Counted from the first letter of the stretch, positions 1 to 6,918 are shown. The stretch: 12,150 nucleotides of DNA from an uncultured Bacteroidales bacterium (GCA_937965665.1 CALCJE010000135.1:1-12150); one strand, 5' to 3'. Notes: generated from the sequence alone by a model not told the origin. Numbers and translations are program-made.

Positions 1-47
1 GACCACCGAGATCTACACTCTTTCCCTACACGACGCTCTTCCGATCT
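1..47 (+). other. Illumina TruSeq/P5 adapter contamination
   Basis: The first 47 bases match, as far as I can recall the oligo exactly, the 3' part of the Illumina TruSeq universal (P5) adapter. They begin within GACCACCGAGATCTACAC and finish with the hallmark end GCTCTTCCGATCT at base 47. This is library-construction sequence left at the contig end, not organism DNA. Any gene or frame crossing this boundary is artificial on its left side, and the true insert starts at base 48. Confidence 0.98.
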
Positions 48-734
48 AATGTTGAACAGGCAAGAACGGGGCGCAAAATCGAACAGACAAATGCCCGCTC
101 GAACGACCCGGGAGCCAGCCGCACACGCACAAGTATGGAAGAATCGCGCAACCAGGCAAAACAGCAGCCAGCCAATGCCGGAAACAGGCAGAGCAGCAGC
201 GAACAACGTGGTTCCTCCAACACCTCAAACGACAGGAATACTGAAATGCGGGGTGGGCAAAATACTCAGAACCGAAACAGTTCACAACCTGATTCGCGTA
301 ATGGTTCGGTAAACAGGGAATCACAATCCGATCCACGCATGGGCCCACAGGTTTATCCGGAAAAAAATCCCTCGCGTTCTTCATCCGAATCACAAAGAAC
401 CTCAGGTAACAACGAGAGAAACAGGGATAATGAAAAGAGCAAACCTGCTGTTGATAACAACCGGAATAATAACAATGGTTACAGTCAGCCCCGCAGCAGC
501 TCGCCCGATCTGAACAAAGTGTACAGTAATCCTTCGCGCGAACAGGGCAGCACATCCCGCTCCTCGGCTCAGCCGGCACGCGAGCAGAAACAAAAAGAAA
601 CACCTGCCGCAAATAACAGGGGTGAAAGTTCCGAAAGGAAACAGGCTGCTAAAGAAGAGCGTAACCAGGGTGAAAGCCACAGGACTTCTGGAAGTAGTGA
701 ACGTGGTTCCACTCCAAATAATGAACGCAGATAG
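48..734 (+). CDS. Low-complexity Asn/Ser/Arg/Gln-rich protein, 5'-truncated (C-terminal tail only)
   Basis: The frame is open from the first base after the adapter to a TAG at 732-734, so this is the 3' part of a longer gene; the ATG at 135 is unlikely to be the true start. The visible 228 residues have no recognisable domain. From the Met at 135 onward there are about 37 Ser and 29 Asn in 199 residues, many Arg, Gln, Glu and Gly, a single Leu, and no Cys, Phe, Ile or Trp. That composition suggests an intrinsically disordered, hydrophilic tail. A short imperfect repeat is visible: RTSGNNER in the middle and RTSGSSER near the end. Bacteroidota envelope proteins sometimes end in such tails, so a secreted or membrane-anchored protein is possible, but that is inference. 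A strong terminator follows 21 bases after the stop. The overlapping frame at 49-312 lacks this composition and ends early. Confidence 0.6.
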   Translation, partial: NVEQARTGRKIEQTNARSNDPGASRTRTSMEESRNQAKQQPANAGNRQSSSEQRGSSNTSNDRNTEMRGGQNTQNRNSSQPDSRNGSVNRESQSDPRMGPQVYPEKNPSRSSSESQRTSGNNERNRDNEKSKPAVDNNRNNNNGYSQPRSSSPDLNKVYSNPSREQGSTSRSSAQPAREQKQKETPAANNRGESSERKQAAKEERNQGESHRTSGSSERGSTPNNERR

Positions 735-755
735 TGATAAGTGAAGTGAATGGTG

Positions 756-790
756 AAAAAGTTGCAGAACGAGTTCTGCAACTTTTTTTT
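756..790 (+). terminator. Strong Rho-independent terminator
   Basis: A perfect inverted repeat pairs 756-769 (AAAAAGTTGCAGAA) with 774-787 (TTCTGCAACTTTTT) around a CGAG loop, and the right arm runs straight into eight T residues (783-790). It lies 21 bases after the stop of the low-complexity gene and ends its transcript. The A-run on the left arm would also let it work on the opposite strand. Confidence 0.92.
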
Positions 791-847
791 GTTTCAGCAG
801 TTTTTATTACTCCCGGCACCAATGCGGGCAATACTGCATCCTGAAAA

Positions 848-855
848 GAATTTTG
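848..855 (+). promoter_or_regulatory. Possible Bacteroidota -7 box for the 884 gene
   Basis: GAATTTTG differs by one base from the Bacteroidota -7 consensus TAnnTTTG and sits 28 bases before the ATG at 884. I see no clear TTG at the -33 position, so this is weak. Because a terminator lies just upstream, some promoter is expected between 790 and 884. Confidence 0.3.
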
Positions 856-883
856 TATTTTTAACCTTCAAAATAACTGAATT

Positions 884-1369
884 ATGAATTGGGCATACCT
901 GCACATACTTACCAATCACTTCCCGATCGTTGGAATAGTTATCGGAACAATGCTGTTAATTTCAGGGATGGTATTTAAAAATGAAGGAATCAGGATCAGT
1001 GGTTTAGGTACAATTGTTTTTGCTTCAATCATGGCCATAGTAGCTGATCTGACCGGTGACCCGGCTAAGGATGCTTTACACAGTCTGCCGGGTATATCCG
1101 AAAGCTTGATAAACCGGCACGAAGACATTGCATCAGCTTCCTTGTTCCTGATGATACCTTGCGGTTTGCTTGCAGTTTTAACAATCTATAGTATCATAAA
1201 AAAAGAGCGCTCCGTTTTTTTTCTTACAATTATTACGCTTGTTCTTTCGCTGGTAAGTTGCGCGGTTATGGGCTATGTAGGGCACACCGGCGGACAAATA
1301 AAACATGATGAATTCAGGAGCGAATCAACAATCCAATATATGGTTGATAACGGCTGTGATAAAGCCTGA
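884..1369 (+). CDS. Four-helix membrane protein with conserved His motifs (DUF2231-like)
   Basis: The protein is 161 residues with four predicted membrane helices at about 14-32, 38-57, 85-105 and 111-130. Charged residues are confined to the short loops and the C-terminal tail. Conserved-looking motifs sit near the membrane edges: HILTNHFPIVG (H7, H12), TGDPAKD (57-63), RHED (H79) and GHTGGQIKHDE (H134, H141). This HxxxxHxP...TGxPA...HE...GHxGG pattern is what I associate with small membrane proteins of the DUF2231 type, common in Bacteroidota and related phyla. Paired histidines at helix ends would fit haem or metal binding, but that is inference; no haem c motif (CxxCH) is present. It appears to be a single-gene unit between two terminators, convergent with the M20 peptidase. 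The family assignment is moderately sure; the function is unknown. Confidence 0.75.
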   Translation: MNWAYLHILTNHFPIVGIVIGTMLLISGMVFKNEGIRISGLGTIVFASIMAIVADLTGDPAKDALHSLPGISESLINRHEDIASASLFLMIPCGLLAVLTIYSIIKKERSVFFLTIITLVLSLVSCAVMGYVGHTGGQIKHDEFRSESTIQYMVDNGCDKA

Positions 1370-1423
1370 TCGGAGTCAGAATGGTTTATTTCAGTATTAG
1401 TATTTTAACCTGCTTGTCATAAA

Positions 1424-1460
1424 AAAACACCCATCCGGCTTTTTGCTGAATGGGTGTTTT
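1424..1460. terminator. Bidirectional terminator between convergent genes
   Basis: AAAACACCCAT (1424-1434) pairs perfectly with ATGGGTGTTTT (1450-1460), an 11-bp stem with a 15-base loop. An A-run precedes the left arm from 1421 and a T-run ends the right arm, so the hairpin has a U-tract whichever strand is transcribed. It lies between the stop of the membrane-protein gene (1369) and the stop of the leftward M20 peptidase (1479), and can serve both. Confidence 0.85.
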
Positions 1461-1478
1461 GATTAATTGAATGAATCG

Positions 1479-2858
1479 TCAGGCTTTTTTATTCAGCTCT
1501 TCATCATAGTATTTATAAAACCAGGTAATGGTTTCAATGCCTTTGTAGAAACATTCGAGGTGGTAGTTTTCGTTTGGCGAGTGGGCTGCATCGGTGTCAA
1601 GGCCAAAGCCCATCAGTATTGACTTAATTCCCAGTACCTGCTCGAAAGTTGATATGATCGGGATGCTGCCACCGCTGCGGGTTGGGATGGGTTTTTTACC
1701 ATAAGTGGTTTCGTAGGCTTTGCTGGCAGCCCGGTAAGCGGCCGTGTTGGTTGGGGCCACATATGGATATCCGCCGTGGTGTTCGGTTACTTTTACTCTT
1801 ACATAATCAGGAGCAATGGACTCGAAATGACGGGCAAAAAGTTGCGCTATTTTACCGGGTTGCTGGTGCGGCACAAGCCGCATGCTGATTTTCGCAAATG
1901 CCTTGGCCGGGAGTACGGTTTTTGAACCCTCACCGGTATATCCGCTCCACATGCCGTTTACATCCAAAGTCGGGCGTATGCTGGTGCATTCGTTTTCGCT
2001 GTAGCCTTTTTCGCAAAGTGTTGCTTCTATGTTCAGCTTGTTTTTGTATTCTTCGAGGCTAAAAGGAGCACGAGCCATATCGGCACGTTCTTCAGCCGAC
2101 AGTTCGAGCACATCGTCATAAAAACCAGGGATGGTGATATGGTTATTTTCGTCGTGCAGTGAGGCAATCAGTTTGGCAAGGATATTGGCCGGGTTCGCCA
2201 CAGCTCCGCCATATAAACCTGAATGAAGATCCTTGTCGGGGCCTGATACTTCCACTTCCATGTAAGCAAGTCCGCGAAGGCCAACCGTAATGCTGGGAAT
2301 ATCAATGCCTATCATGCTGGTGTCCGACACCAGTATCAGGTCAGCTTTCAATAGTTCTTTGTGTTGGGGTAGCCACAATGCCAGTGCTGGCGAGCCCATT
2401 TCTTCCTCGCCTTCAATCATCCATTTTACATTGGCCTTCAGCTGATTTGTGTTCACAAGGTATTCGAATGCTTTCACCTGCATGAAAAGCTGCCCTTTGT
2501 CGTCAACAGCGCCACGGGCATATATTTTTCCATCACGTATTTCGGGTTCAAAAGGAGGGGAATGCCATAGTTCCACCGGGTCGACAGGCATCACATCGTA
2601 ATGGCCATAAACAAGGATGGTTGGATAAGCCGCATCAATTATCTTTTCGCCATACACAATCGGGTGGCCGGTGGTAGGCATAATTTCGGCTTTGTCGGCA
2701 CCGGCTTTAAGCAATTGATCCACGATGTATTGCGCGGTTTTTAGCATATCTTCTTTGTGCTCACTCTGTGAGCTGATGGATGGGATGCGGATTAAGCCAA
2801 ACAATTCATCGAGGAAGCGTTGGGAGTTGGATTGGATGTAGGTCTTCAGGTTTTCCAT
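1479..2858 (-). CDS. M20 family metallo-dipeptidase
   Basis: A 459-residue cytoplasmic zinc peptidase of family M20 (carnosinase/CPG2-like dipeptidases), expected to hydrolyse dipeptides or short peptides. No signal peptide is visible. The metal and catalytic motifs are intact and in order: GHYDVMP (H86, D88), ARGAVDDKGQ with the bridging Asp at 119/120, EGEEEMGS with likely catalytic E152 and ligand E153, VSDT (D179), DLHSGLYGG (H212, in the dimerisation/lid region), RSGGSIPI near the C terminus, and AAHSPNE (H426). Length is normal for the subfamily and the ends look complete. The ATG at 2858 gives the expected N terminus, a helix followed by IRIPSISS. The gene stands alone, with a -7 box upstream on its own strand and the shared hairpin at 1424-1460 downstream. 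Exact substrate cannot be read from the sequence. Confidence 0.93.
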   Translation of the reverse strand: MENLKTYIQSNSQRFLDELFGLIRIPSISSQSEHKEDMLKTAQYIVDQLLKAGADKAEIMPTTGHPIVYGEKIIDAAYPTILVYGHYDVMPVDPVELWHSPPFEPEIRDGKIYARGAVDDKGQLFMQVKAFEYLVNTNQLKANVKWMIEGEEEMGSPALALWLPQHKELLKADLILVSDTSMIGIDIPSITVGLRGLAYMEVEVSGPDKDLHSGLYGGAVANPANILAKLIASLHDENNHITIPGFYDDVLELSAEERADMARAPFSLEEYKNKLNIEATLCEKGYSENECTSIRPTLDVNGMWSGYTGEGSKTVLPAKAFAKISMRLVPHQQPGKIAQLFARHFESIAPDYVRVKVTEHHGGYPYVAPTNTAAYRAASKAYETTYGKKPIPTRSGGSIPIISTFEQVLGIKSILMGFGLDTDAAHSPNENYHLECFYKGIETITWFYKYYDEELNKKA

Positions 2859-2899
2859 GGGTAATTTGATCTTTATTTTGGTTTGAAGTATTATGAAAA

Positions 2900-2907
2900 C
2901 AAATGTA
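2900..2907 (-). promoter_or_regulatory. Bacteroidota -7 box for the M20 peptidase gene
   Basis: On the minus strand this reads TACATTTG, a full match to TAnnTTTG, 41 bases before the ATG at 2858. A TTTTG lies upstream on the same strand at 2927-2923, but the 15-base gap is shorter than the roughly 20 bases expected, so the -33 element is uncertain. Confidence 0.5.
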
Positions 2908-3071
2908 TGCGCGATATCGGATCAAAAGATGGTTAAATGAGAAATATCCGGTGCAGCATGTAAAATTATCCATTTTGACCTTACTCTGCGTTTTTATTCC
3001 CTCATAAATCTTGTTAATTCCGGAATCCAACGGCTGGCATTACTTGTGGTGAAGAACCGAAATACGGAATT

Positions 3072-3839
3072 TTACTTTTCGAAATATTTTATTTCAAAAG
3101 TTTGTCCATCGAATTCGCCGTAGGAGTAATGCTTAACCCAATCGCCAAGGATGATGCAACGTGCTTTTTCTGATACGCTGATATTTGCCGGGATATGCCG
3201 GTGCCCGAAAACAAAATAGTCGATAGTGGGATTTGCTTTCGCTGTTTCGGTTGAGAAAATGCGAAGAAACTCTTTATCGGTTTCAAAAAAGTTTTCGTCT
3301 TTGTCCTGTTTCATCATATTCGAAATACGGCTTCCCCTCGAAAAGTAAAGACCCATTTTTGTGCCCACGTCAGGGTGAAGCCAGCGGAACAGGAACTGGT
3401 TAATCCTGGAAAGAAATATTTTTTTAAGAAACTTATATCCGTGATCTCCGGGTCCGAGTCCGTCGCCATGTGCCAGGAAAAATTTCTTCCCCTTCAGTTC
3501 TATTTCCTGCGTATCGTCGTGAATGGTAACTCCCGATTCTTCGTTCAGGTAGTTGAATGCCCAGAAATCGTGGTTGCCTTTGAAAAAATGCACTGGTATG
3601 CCTTTTTCGGTAATTTCGGCCAGCTTGCAGAATAGCCGGGTATATCCCCTAGGAACAACAGTTTTGTATTCGAACCAAAAATCAAAGAGATCACCCATCA
3701 GGTAAATTGCTTCAGCGTCCTGCTGAACCAAATCGAGCCAGCGGATCAGCTTTCGTTCGCGCAGAAGGCTGCTATGCCGGTCGGGTATACCCAGGTGAAA
3801 GTCGCTTGCAAAGTATATTTTGGTTTTTGTTGAAATCAT
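3072..3839 (-). CDS. lpxH: UDP-2,3-diacylglucosamine hydrolase (LpxH-type metallophosphoesterase)
   Basis: The predicted enzyme cleaves the pyrophosphate of UDP-2,3-diacylglucosamine to give lipid X and UMP, the fourth step of lipid A synthesis, at the inner face of the cytoplasmic membrane. It has 255 residues and all calcineurin-like metal motifs: SDFHLG (D13, H15), MGDLFDFWFEY (D50), KGNHDFW (N89, H90), AHGDGLGPGDHGYKF (H124) and FGHRH (H213, H215). The GDLFDFW and HGDG...GYK signatures favour LpxH over generic phosphoesterases. I chose the ATG at 3839 because the phosphoesterase fold begins a few residues later. The frame stays open to 3980, but that would add 47 unrelated residues and overlap the upstream gene by about 120 bases. 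The gene lies 20 bases after the TlpA-like gene's stop and is probably co-transcribed with it. Confidence 0.88.
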   Translation of the reverse strand: MISTKTKIYFASDFHLGIPDRHSSLLRERKLIRWLDLVQQDAEAIYLMGDLFDFWFEYKTVVPRGYTRLFCKLAEITEKGIPVHFFKGNHDFWAFNYLNEESGVTIHDDTQEIELKGKKFFLAHGDGLGPGDHGYKFLKKIFLSRINQFLFRWLHPDVGTKMGLYFSRGSRISNMMKQDKDENFFETDKEFLRIFSTETAKANPTIDYFVFGHRHIPANISVSEKARCIILGDWVKHYSYGEFDGQTFEIKYFEK

Positions 3840-3859
3840 TCGGGGGTTAAGTTTTGGTT

Positions 3860-5026
3860 TTAGATATTTTTCCTGATCATTTCTTCCAGTTCCCTCATTG
3901 GCGGGTCGTGGGCAATAATACGGCCATCTTTCCCGATAAGCATCAGTTTTGGCAGCGATTTTACCACGTAGGTTCTGCAATATTCCGATTTAAGCCCGCT
4001 GGTATCAATCACCTGTGTCCAGTAGGCTTTATCGAGCATATAAGCGCGTTTCCACAGCTCCCTGTCCGAATCAACCGAAATAGCAAAGATATCGAAACCG
4101 CGATTGTGGTTCCTGGTATAAATAGGGGCGAGGTTCAGGTTGGTTTGCCTGCAAAGCGCATTCCAGCTGCTCCAGAAATAAACCAATGTGAGCTTTCCTT
4201 GCAGTGATGAAAGTTTTATTTGGGTGCCTGTTGCATTTGGCAGACTGATTTCGGGTGCAGGCATGCCGGGTTTCAGGATGGCATTATGGGCTTCCAGATT
4301 ATCCTGGTCGGCTTTAAACCTCAGCATCCGCAGGTGGAAATCATTTACCAGGCTGTTTTCGGGATAGCGGTGAAAAAGTGAACTGTCGAGTTGCAGAAAT
4401 AATCCGGGATGTGTATTTTCTGTAAGTACCGGGTTAGGCCCGAAATTTTCGGCAATCACAAGCAACGATGCAAGCGAATTCAGGTTTTCTTTCACGAAAC
4501 CGGCCACACTTTCTTTCTGCCGGTTGAAAATCTGCAGGTAGGCCTCATCAAGCTTTGGTTTCAGTCGGGCGAAATCCTTGTTTTCGCGGTTTTCGGCAAA
4601 AACTTCCGAAAGTGAATCTACCTGCCTGAGGTTAGCATTGGTAAAACGCTGGTACGCGGCATATAATTCCGAATCTTTTGATCCGCTGACCCGATAATTG
4701 TTGCGCAGGTTTTGGCCATTGCCGGTTATAGTAATGTTTTGATGCGGGGCCAGTACCAGGGTAATTTCCTGCCCGTTGCGAAGTTTCAGGGTATAAAAAC
4801 CGGTTTGTTTTACCGGCAGGGTAATACTGAATTTACCCGATCCATCCGTGAAAGCGGAATCGACCAGCGGTTTGCTGGCTGGTAACAGCTGGTAAATATA
4901 CAATGGCTCAACAGCAGTATTGGTAAGCGTTCCCTGGATGGTGACGGAATCTCCTGAAACGGAATGACATCCCTGGAGCGCGAAAAAACTGAGAAACAGG
5001 ATGAAAATATAAATCTTGTATTGCAT
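3860..5026 (-). CDS. DUF4369/thioredoxin-fold (TlpA-like) lipoprotein with N-A-L-C active site
   Basis: A 388-residue lipoprotein. Residues 1-20 form a lipoprotein signal peptide ending in the lipobox LQGC, with C20 to be lipidated. Residues ~28-110 look like the DUF4369 beta domain often placed before thioredoxin folds in Bacteroidota. A helical linker follows (~115-245), then a TlpA/AhpC-type thioredoxin domain (~255-385) starting PGMPAPEISLP, with the cis-Pro at SLP (P359). Family members normally carry WCxxC; here it reads FWSSWNALC, so the first, nucleophilic cysteine is Asn289 and only C292 remains. The codon is plainly AAT (minus strand, 4162-4160). Ordinary disulfide exchange by the CxxC mechanism is therefore not expected; a binding, one-cysteine or structural role is possible. 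The residues after C20 (HSVSG) lack the acidic surface-export signal of this phylum, suggesting a periplasm-facing lipoprotein. It is first in an operon with lpxH. Confidence 0.88.
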   Translation of the reverse strand: MQYKIYIFILFLSFFALQGCHSVSGDSVTIQGTLTNTAVEPLYIYQLLPASKPLVDSAFTDGSGKFSITLPVKQTGFYTLKLRNGQEITLVLAPHQNITITGNGQNLRNNYRVSGSKDSELYAAYQRFTNANLRQVDSLSEVFAENRENKDFARLKPKLDEAYLQIFNRQKESVAGFVKENLNSLASLLVIAENFGPNPVLTENTHPGLFLQLDSSLFHRYPENSLVNDFHLRMLRFKADQDNLEAHNAILKPGMPAPEISLPNATGTQIKLSSLQGKLTLVYFWSSWNALCRQTNLNLAPIYTRNHNRGFDIFAISVDSDRELWKRAYMLDKAYWTQVIDTSGLKSEYCRTYVVKSLPKLMLIGKDGRIIAHDPPMRELEEMIRKNI

Positions 5027-5048
5027 GTACTTGATACGGCTGGAAGCA

Positions 5049-5056
5049 CAAATGTC
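5049..5056 (-). promoter_or_regulatory. Possible -7 box for the TlpA-like/lpxH operon
   Basis: On the minus strand this reads GACATTTG, one mismatch from TAnnTTTG, 22 bases before the ATG at 5026. It lies in the divergent spacer shared with the 5181 gene. No well-spaced TTG is seen upstream, so confidence is low. Confidence 0.3.
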
Positions 5057-5151
5057 GGGAAAAAACCAATGCTTCAGAAGGGTGGTTCCTTAATTGTAAT
5101 TGTGATTTTATTTTTGATTATTTTTAACACAACACATTCGCCCTATTTTAT

Positions 5152-5159
5152 TACCTTTA
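5152..5159 (+). promoter_or_regulatory. Possible -7 box for the 5181 gene
   Basis: TACCTTTA differs from TAnnTTTG only in its last base. Transcription from it would begin near 5166, downstream of the in-frame GTG at 5163. That supports the ATG at 5181 as the real start of the following gene. Confidence 0.35.
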
Positions 5160-5180
5160 GCAGTGAAAACAAATTTGTGT

Positions 5181-5699
5181 ATGAAACTACGTTTACTCCT
5201 TCTCCCGGTTATTTTGTTGTTGTTATTCAGCCAGGTAGCCGATGCGCAAAAGGTTATTTTGTTACAGAAACCTGGTAAGGCAAAATGGTTTATGTATGCC
5301 ACCGGCGACAAAATTGCGTTGCGGATGGGTGAACCTCAGTTTAATGTAACTGGTCAGATTACCTATATCGATGATTCGGTTTGTACAGTAGATCATAATT
5401 ATACTTTTGCGCTCTCGAAAGTGAATGATGTAATCCGTACCCGTCATTTCCTGAATGGGGCCTGGCGAACACTTTACCTGGCTTCGCTGGTTTACCTGGG
5501 CGGAAGCATGTTTAACCACGCCATAAACGGGGAAGAACCCCTGGTCGATAATACGGTGCCTTATGTAAGCGGATCCCTGGCTGTTGCCGGAACCATGGCG
5601 TTGCTTTTCCGTTACCGGCATTGTAAAATGGAAAAGGGTTGGCACCTCAAAGTTCTCGATTTCGATATTTACAAAGAAAAATACCAGCCTCAGAATTGA
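5181..5699 (+). CDS. Uncharacterised exported protein with two membrane segments
   Basis: I do not recognise a named family. The 172-residue protein starts with a clear signal peptide (residues 1-22, MKLRLLLLPVILLLLFSQVADA, likely cut before Q23). A short soluble stretch follows (~23-95) with KVILLQKPGKAK, TGDKIALRMG and ITYIDDS, which resembles a small beta domain. Two likely membrane segments come next (~98-115 and ~127-144), separated by a polar loop (NGEEPLVDN), and the polar tail contains GWHLKVLDFDIY. The layout resembles small hypothetical proteins I associate with Bacteroidota. I placed the start at the ATG (5181) rather than the in-frame GTG at 5163, because the ATG gives a clean signal peptide and a -7-like box overlaps the region just before the GTG. 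The gene is divergent from the TlpA-like/lpxH operon, with 154 bases between starts, and lies upstream of mqnC. Confidence 0.75.
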   Translation: MKLRLLLLPVILLLLFSQVADAQKVILLQKPGKAKWFMYATGDKIALRMGEPQFNVTGQITYIDDSVCTVDHNYTFALSKVNDVIRTRHFLNGAWRTLYLASLVYLGGSMFNHAINGEEPLVDNTVPYVSGSLAVAGTMALLFRYRHCKMEKGWHLKVLDFDIYKEKYQPQN

Positions 5700-5799
5700 T
5701 CTGGTATCGCCGGATTTTAAGTTTCGAAAACTCCTGGCAAAAAAAACATTCCCGATATCTTACGTGTTAATTTGTGCTAAGCGATGGATAAATAATATC

Positions 5800-5807
5800 T
5801 ACTTTTG
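5800..5807 (+). promoter_or_regulatory. Bacteroidota -7 box for mqnC
   Basis: TACTTTTG fully matches TAnnTTTG and ends 19 bases before the ATG at 5827. A TTTG at 5771-5774 is 25 bases upstream, somewhat too far for a standard -33 box. The implied transcript start near 5814 leaves a very short leader and favours the ATG at 5827 over the in-frame TTG at 5821. Confidence 0.5.
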
Positions 5808-5826
5808 CAGCTGTTAATTCTTGCCA

Positions 5827-6918
5827 ATGCATTCCAATCTCCTTCAAAAAGCTATCAGCGGCCTTCATCTGAACCTGGATGAGGGTATAAAATTATATAC
5901 CGAAGCATCAACTGCCGAATTAATGTTTGCCGCCAACCAGGTGCGAAACAGGCTACATCCTGGTAAAACAGTAACCTGGCTTATCGACCGCAATGTGAAT
6001 TATACCAACGTGTGTGTGTCGGGGTGCCAGTTCTGTAATTTTTACCGGGGCGCCAACCATAAGGATGCTTACATTACCACCATCGACCAGTACAAGGAAA
6101 AAATTGACGAACCTTTTGCCCGTGGTGGCGAGCAGTTGCTCTTCCAGGGCGGCATGCACCCGAAATTAGGCCTCGATTTTTATACCAGCCTTTTCCGTCA
6201 GCTGAAGCAATTGTACCCGAAGCTGAAACTCCATGCCCTGGGACCGCCCGAAGTGGTTCATATTTCGCAACTCGAAGGGATCAGTTATCGCGAAACACTT
6301 GAGCAACTTCTTTCTGCCGGTCTCGACAGCCTGCCAGGTGCCGGTGCCGAGATACTTGCCGATCGGGTGCGCGGTAAAATTTCAAAAAACAAATGTACCG
6401 TACAGCAATGGCTCGATGTGATGCGCGAGGCGCATAAACTGGGGCTCACCACTTCGGCAACCATGATGTTCGGACATATTGAAACCGTGGAAGAACGCAT
6501 CCAGCATATGATTTTTGTACGTAGCGTGCAGGGCGAAAAACCTTCGGATGCCACAGGATTTATTTCCTTTATTCCCTGGCCATTTCAGGATGAAGGTACT
6601 TCGTTGCGTAAAATTTATGGCATAACCAATTCGGTAACTTCCGAAGAGTACGTCCGCACGATAGCCATCAGCAGGCTGATGTTGCCCAACATAAACAACA
6701 TACAGGCTTCGTGGCTTACAGTGGGTAAGGATACAGCAGAATTATGCCTGCATGGGGGAGCCAACGATTTCGGGTCTATTATGATTGAGGAAAACGTGGT
6801 GAGTGTTGCCGGTGCCAGTTATTCGTTCGACGAAACGGGCATTCAGCGGGCCATTCGCGAGGCAGGTTTTGAGCCGCGGCTGCGCAATCAGCAGTTTGAG
6901 CTCTTACAGTATCCTTGA
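5827..6918 (+). CDS. mqnC: Cyclic dehypoxanthinyl futalosine synthase (radical SAM, MqnC)
   Basis: The predicted radical S-adenosylmethionine enzyme cyclises dehypoxanthinyl futalosine to its cyclic form in the futalosine route to menaquinone, in the cytoplasm. The 363-residue protein has the radical-SAM cluster motif CVSGCQFC (C63, C67, C70) after the family lead-in WLIDRNVNYTN. It then shows GGEQLLFQGGMHP, the HALGPPEVVH segment, SLPGAGAEIL, TSATMMFGHIET, FIPWPFQDEGT and the late LCLHGGANDFGS segment. Together these are characteristic of MqnC rather than the related MqnE. Length is usual for the family. ATG 5827 is preferred over TTG 5821, which would add only two residues. No other menaquinone gene is in the window. 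Its last 15 bases overlap the end of convergent kdtA, leaving no room for a separate terminator between them. Confidence 0.93.
   Translation: MHSNLLQKAISGLHLNLDEGIKLYTEASTAELMFAANQVRNRLHPGKTVTWLIDRNVNYTNVCVSGCQFCNFYRGANHKDAYITTIDQYKEKIDEPFARGGEQLLFQGGMHPKLGLDFYTSLFRQLKQLYPKLKLHALGPPEVVHISQLEGISYRETLEQLLSAGLDSLPGAGAEILADRVRGKISKNKCTVQQWLDVMREAHKLGLTTSATMMFGHIETVEERIQHMIFVRSVQGEKPSDATGFISFIPWPFQDEGTSLRKIYGITNSVTSEEYVRTIAISRLMLPNINNIQASWLTVGKDTAELCLHGGANDFGSIMIEENVVSVAGASYSFDETGIQRAIREAGFEPRLRNQQFELLQYP

Noticed and set aside
49..312. Plus-strand ATG frame starting right after the adapter.
   Set aside because: It ends early in a different frame from the continuous low-complexity frame that reaches the terminator, and its ATG lies at the adapter junction.
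46..612. Long open frame on the minus strand opposite the low-complexity gene, encoding a Cys/Phe-rich peptide.
   Set aside because: Composition is the mirror image of the Ser/Asn/Arg-rich plus-strand gene, it runs into the adapter, and it has no recognisable motif or promoter.
2806..3030. Small minus-strand frame across the M20 peptidase start and its upstream spacer.
   Set aside because: It overlaps the well-supported peptidase N terminus in another frame and the promoter region, with no family features.
3840..3980. N-terminal extension of lpxH by 47 codons.
   Set aside because: It would overlap the upstream lipoprotein gene by about 120 bases and precede the point where the phosphoesterase fold begins (MISTKTKIYFASD).
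5720..5732. AGTTT/AAACT inverted repeat after the 5181-5699 gene.
   Set aside because: Five A/T-rich base pairs with no following T-run; not credible as a terminator.
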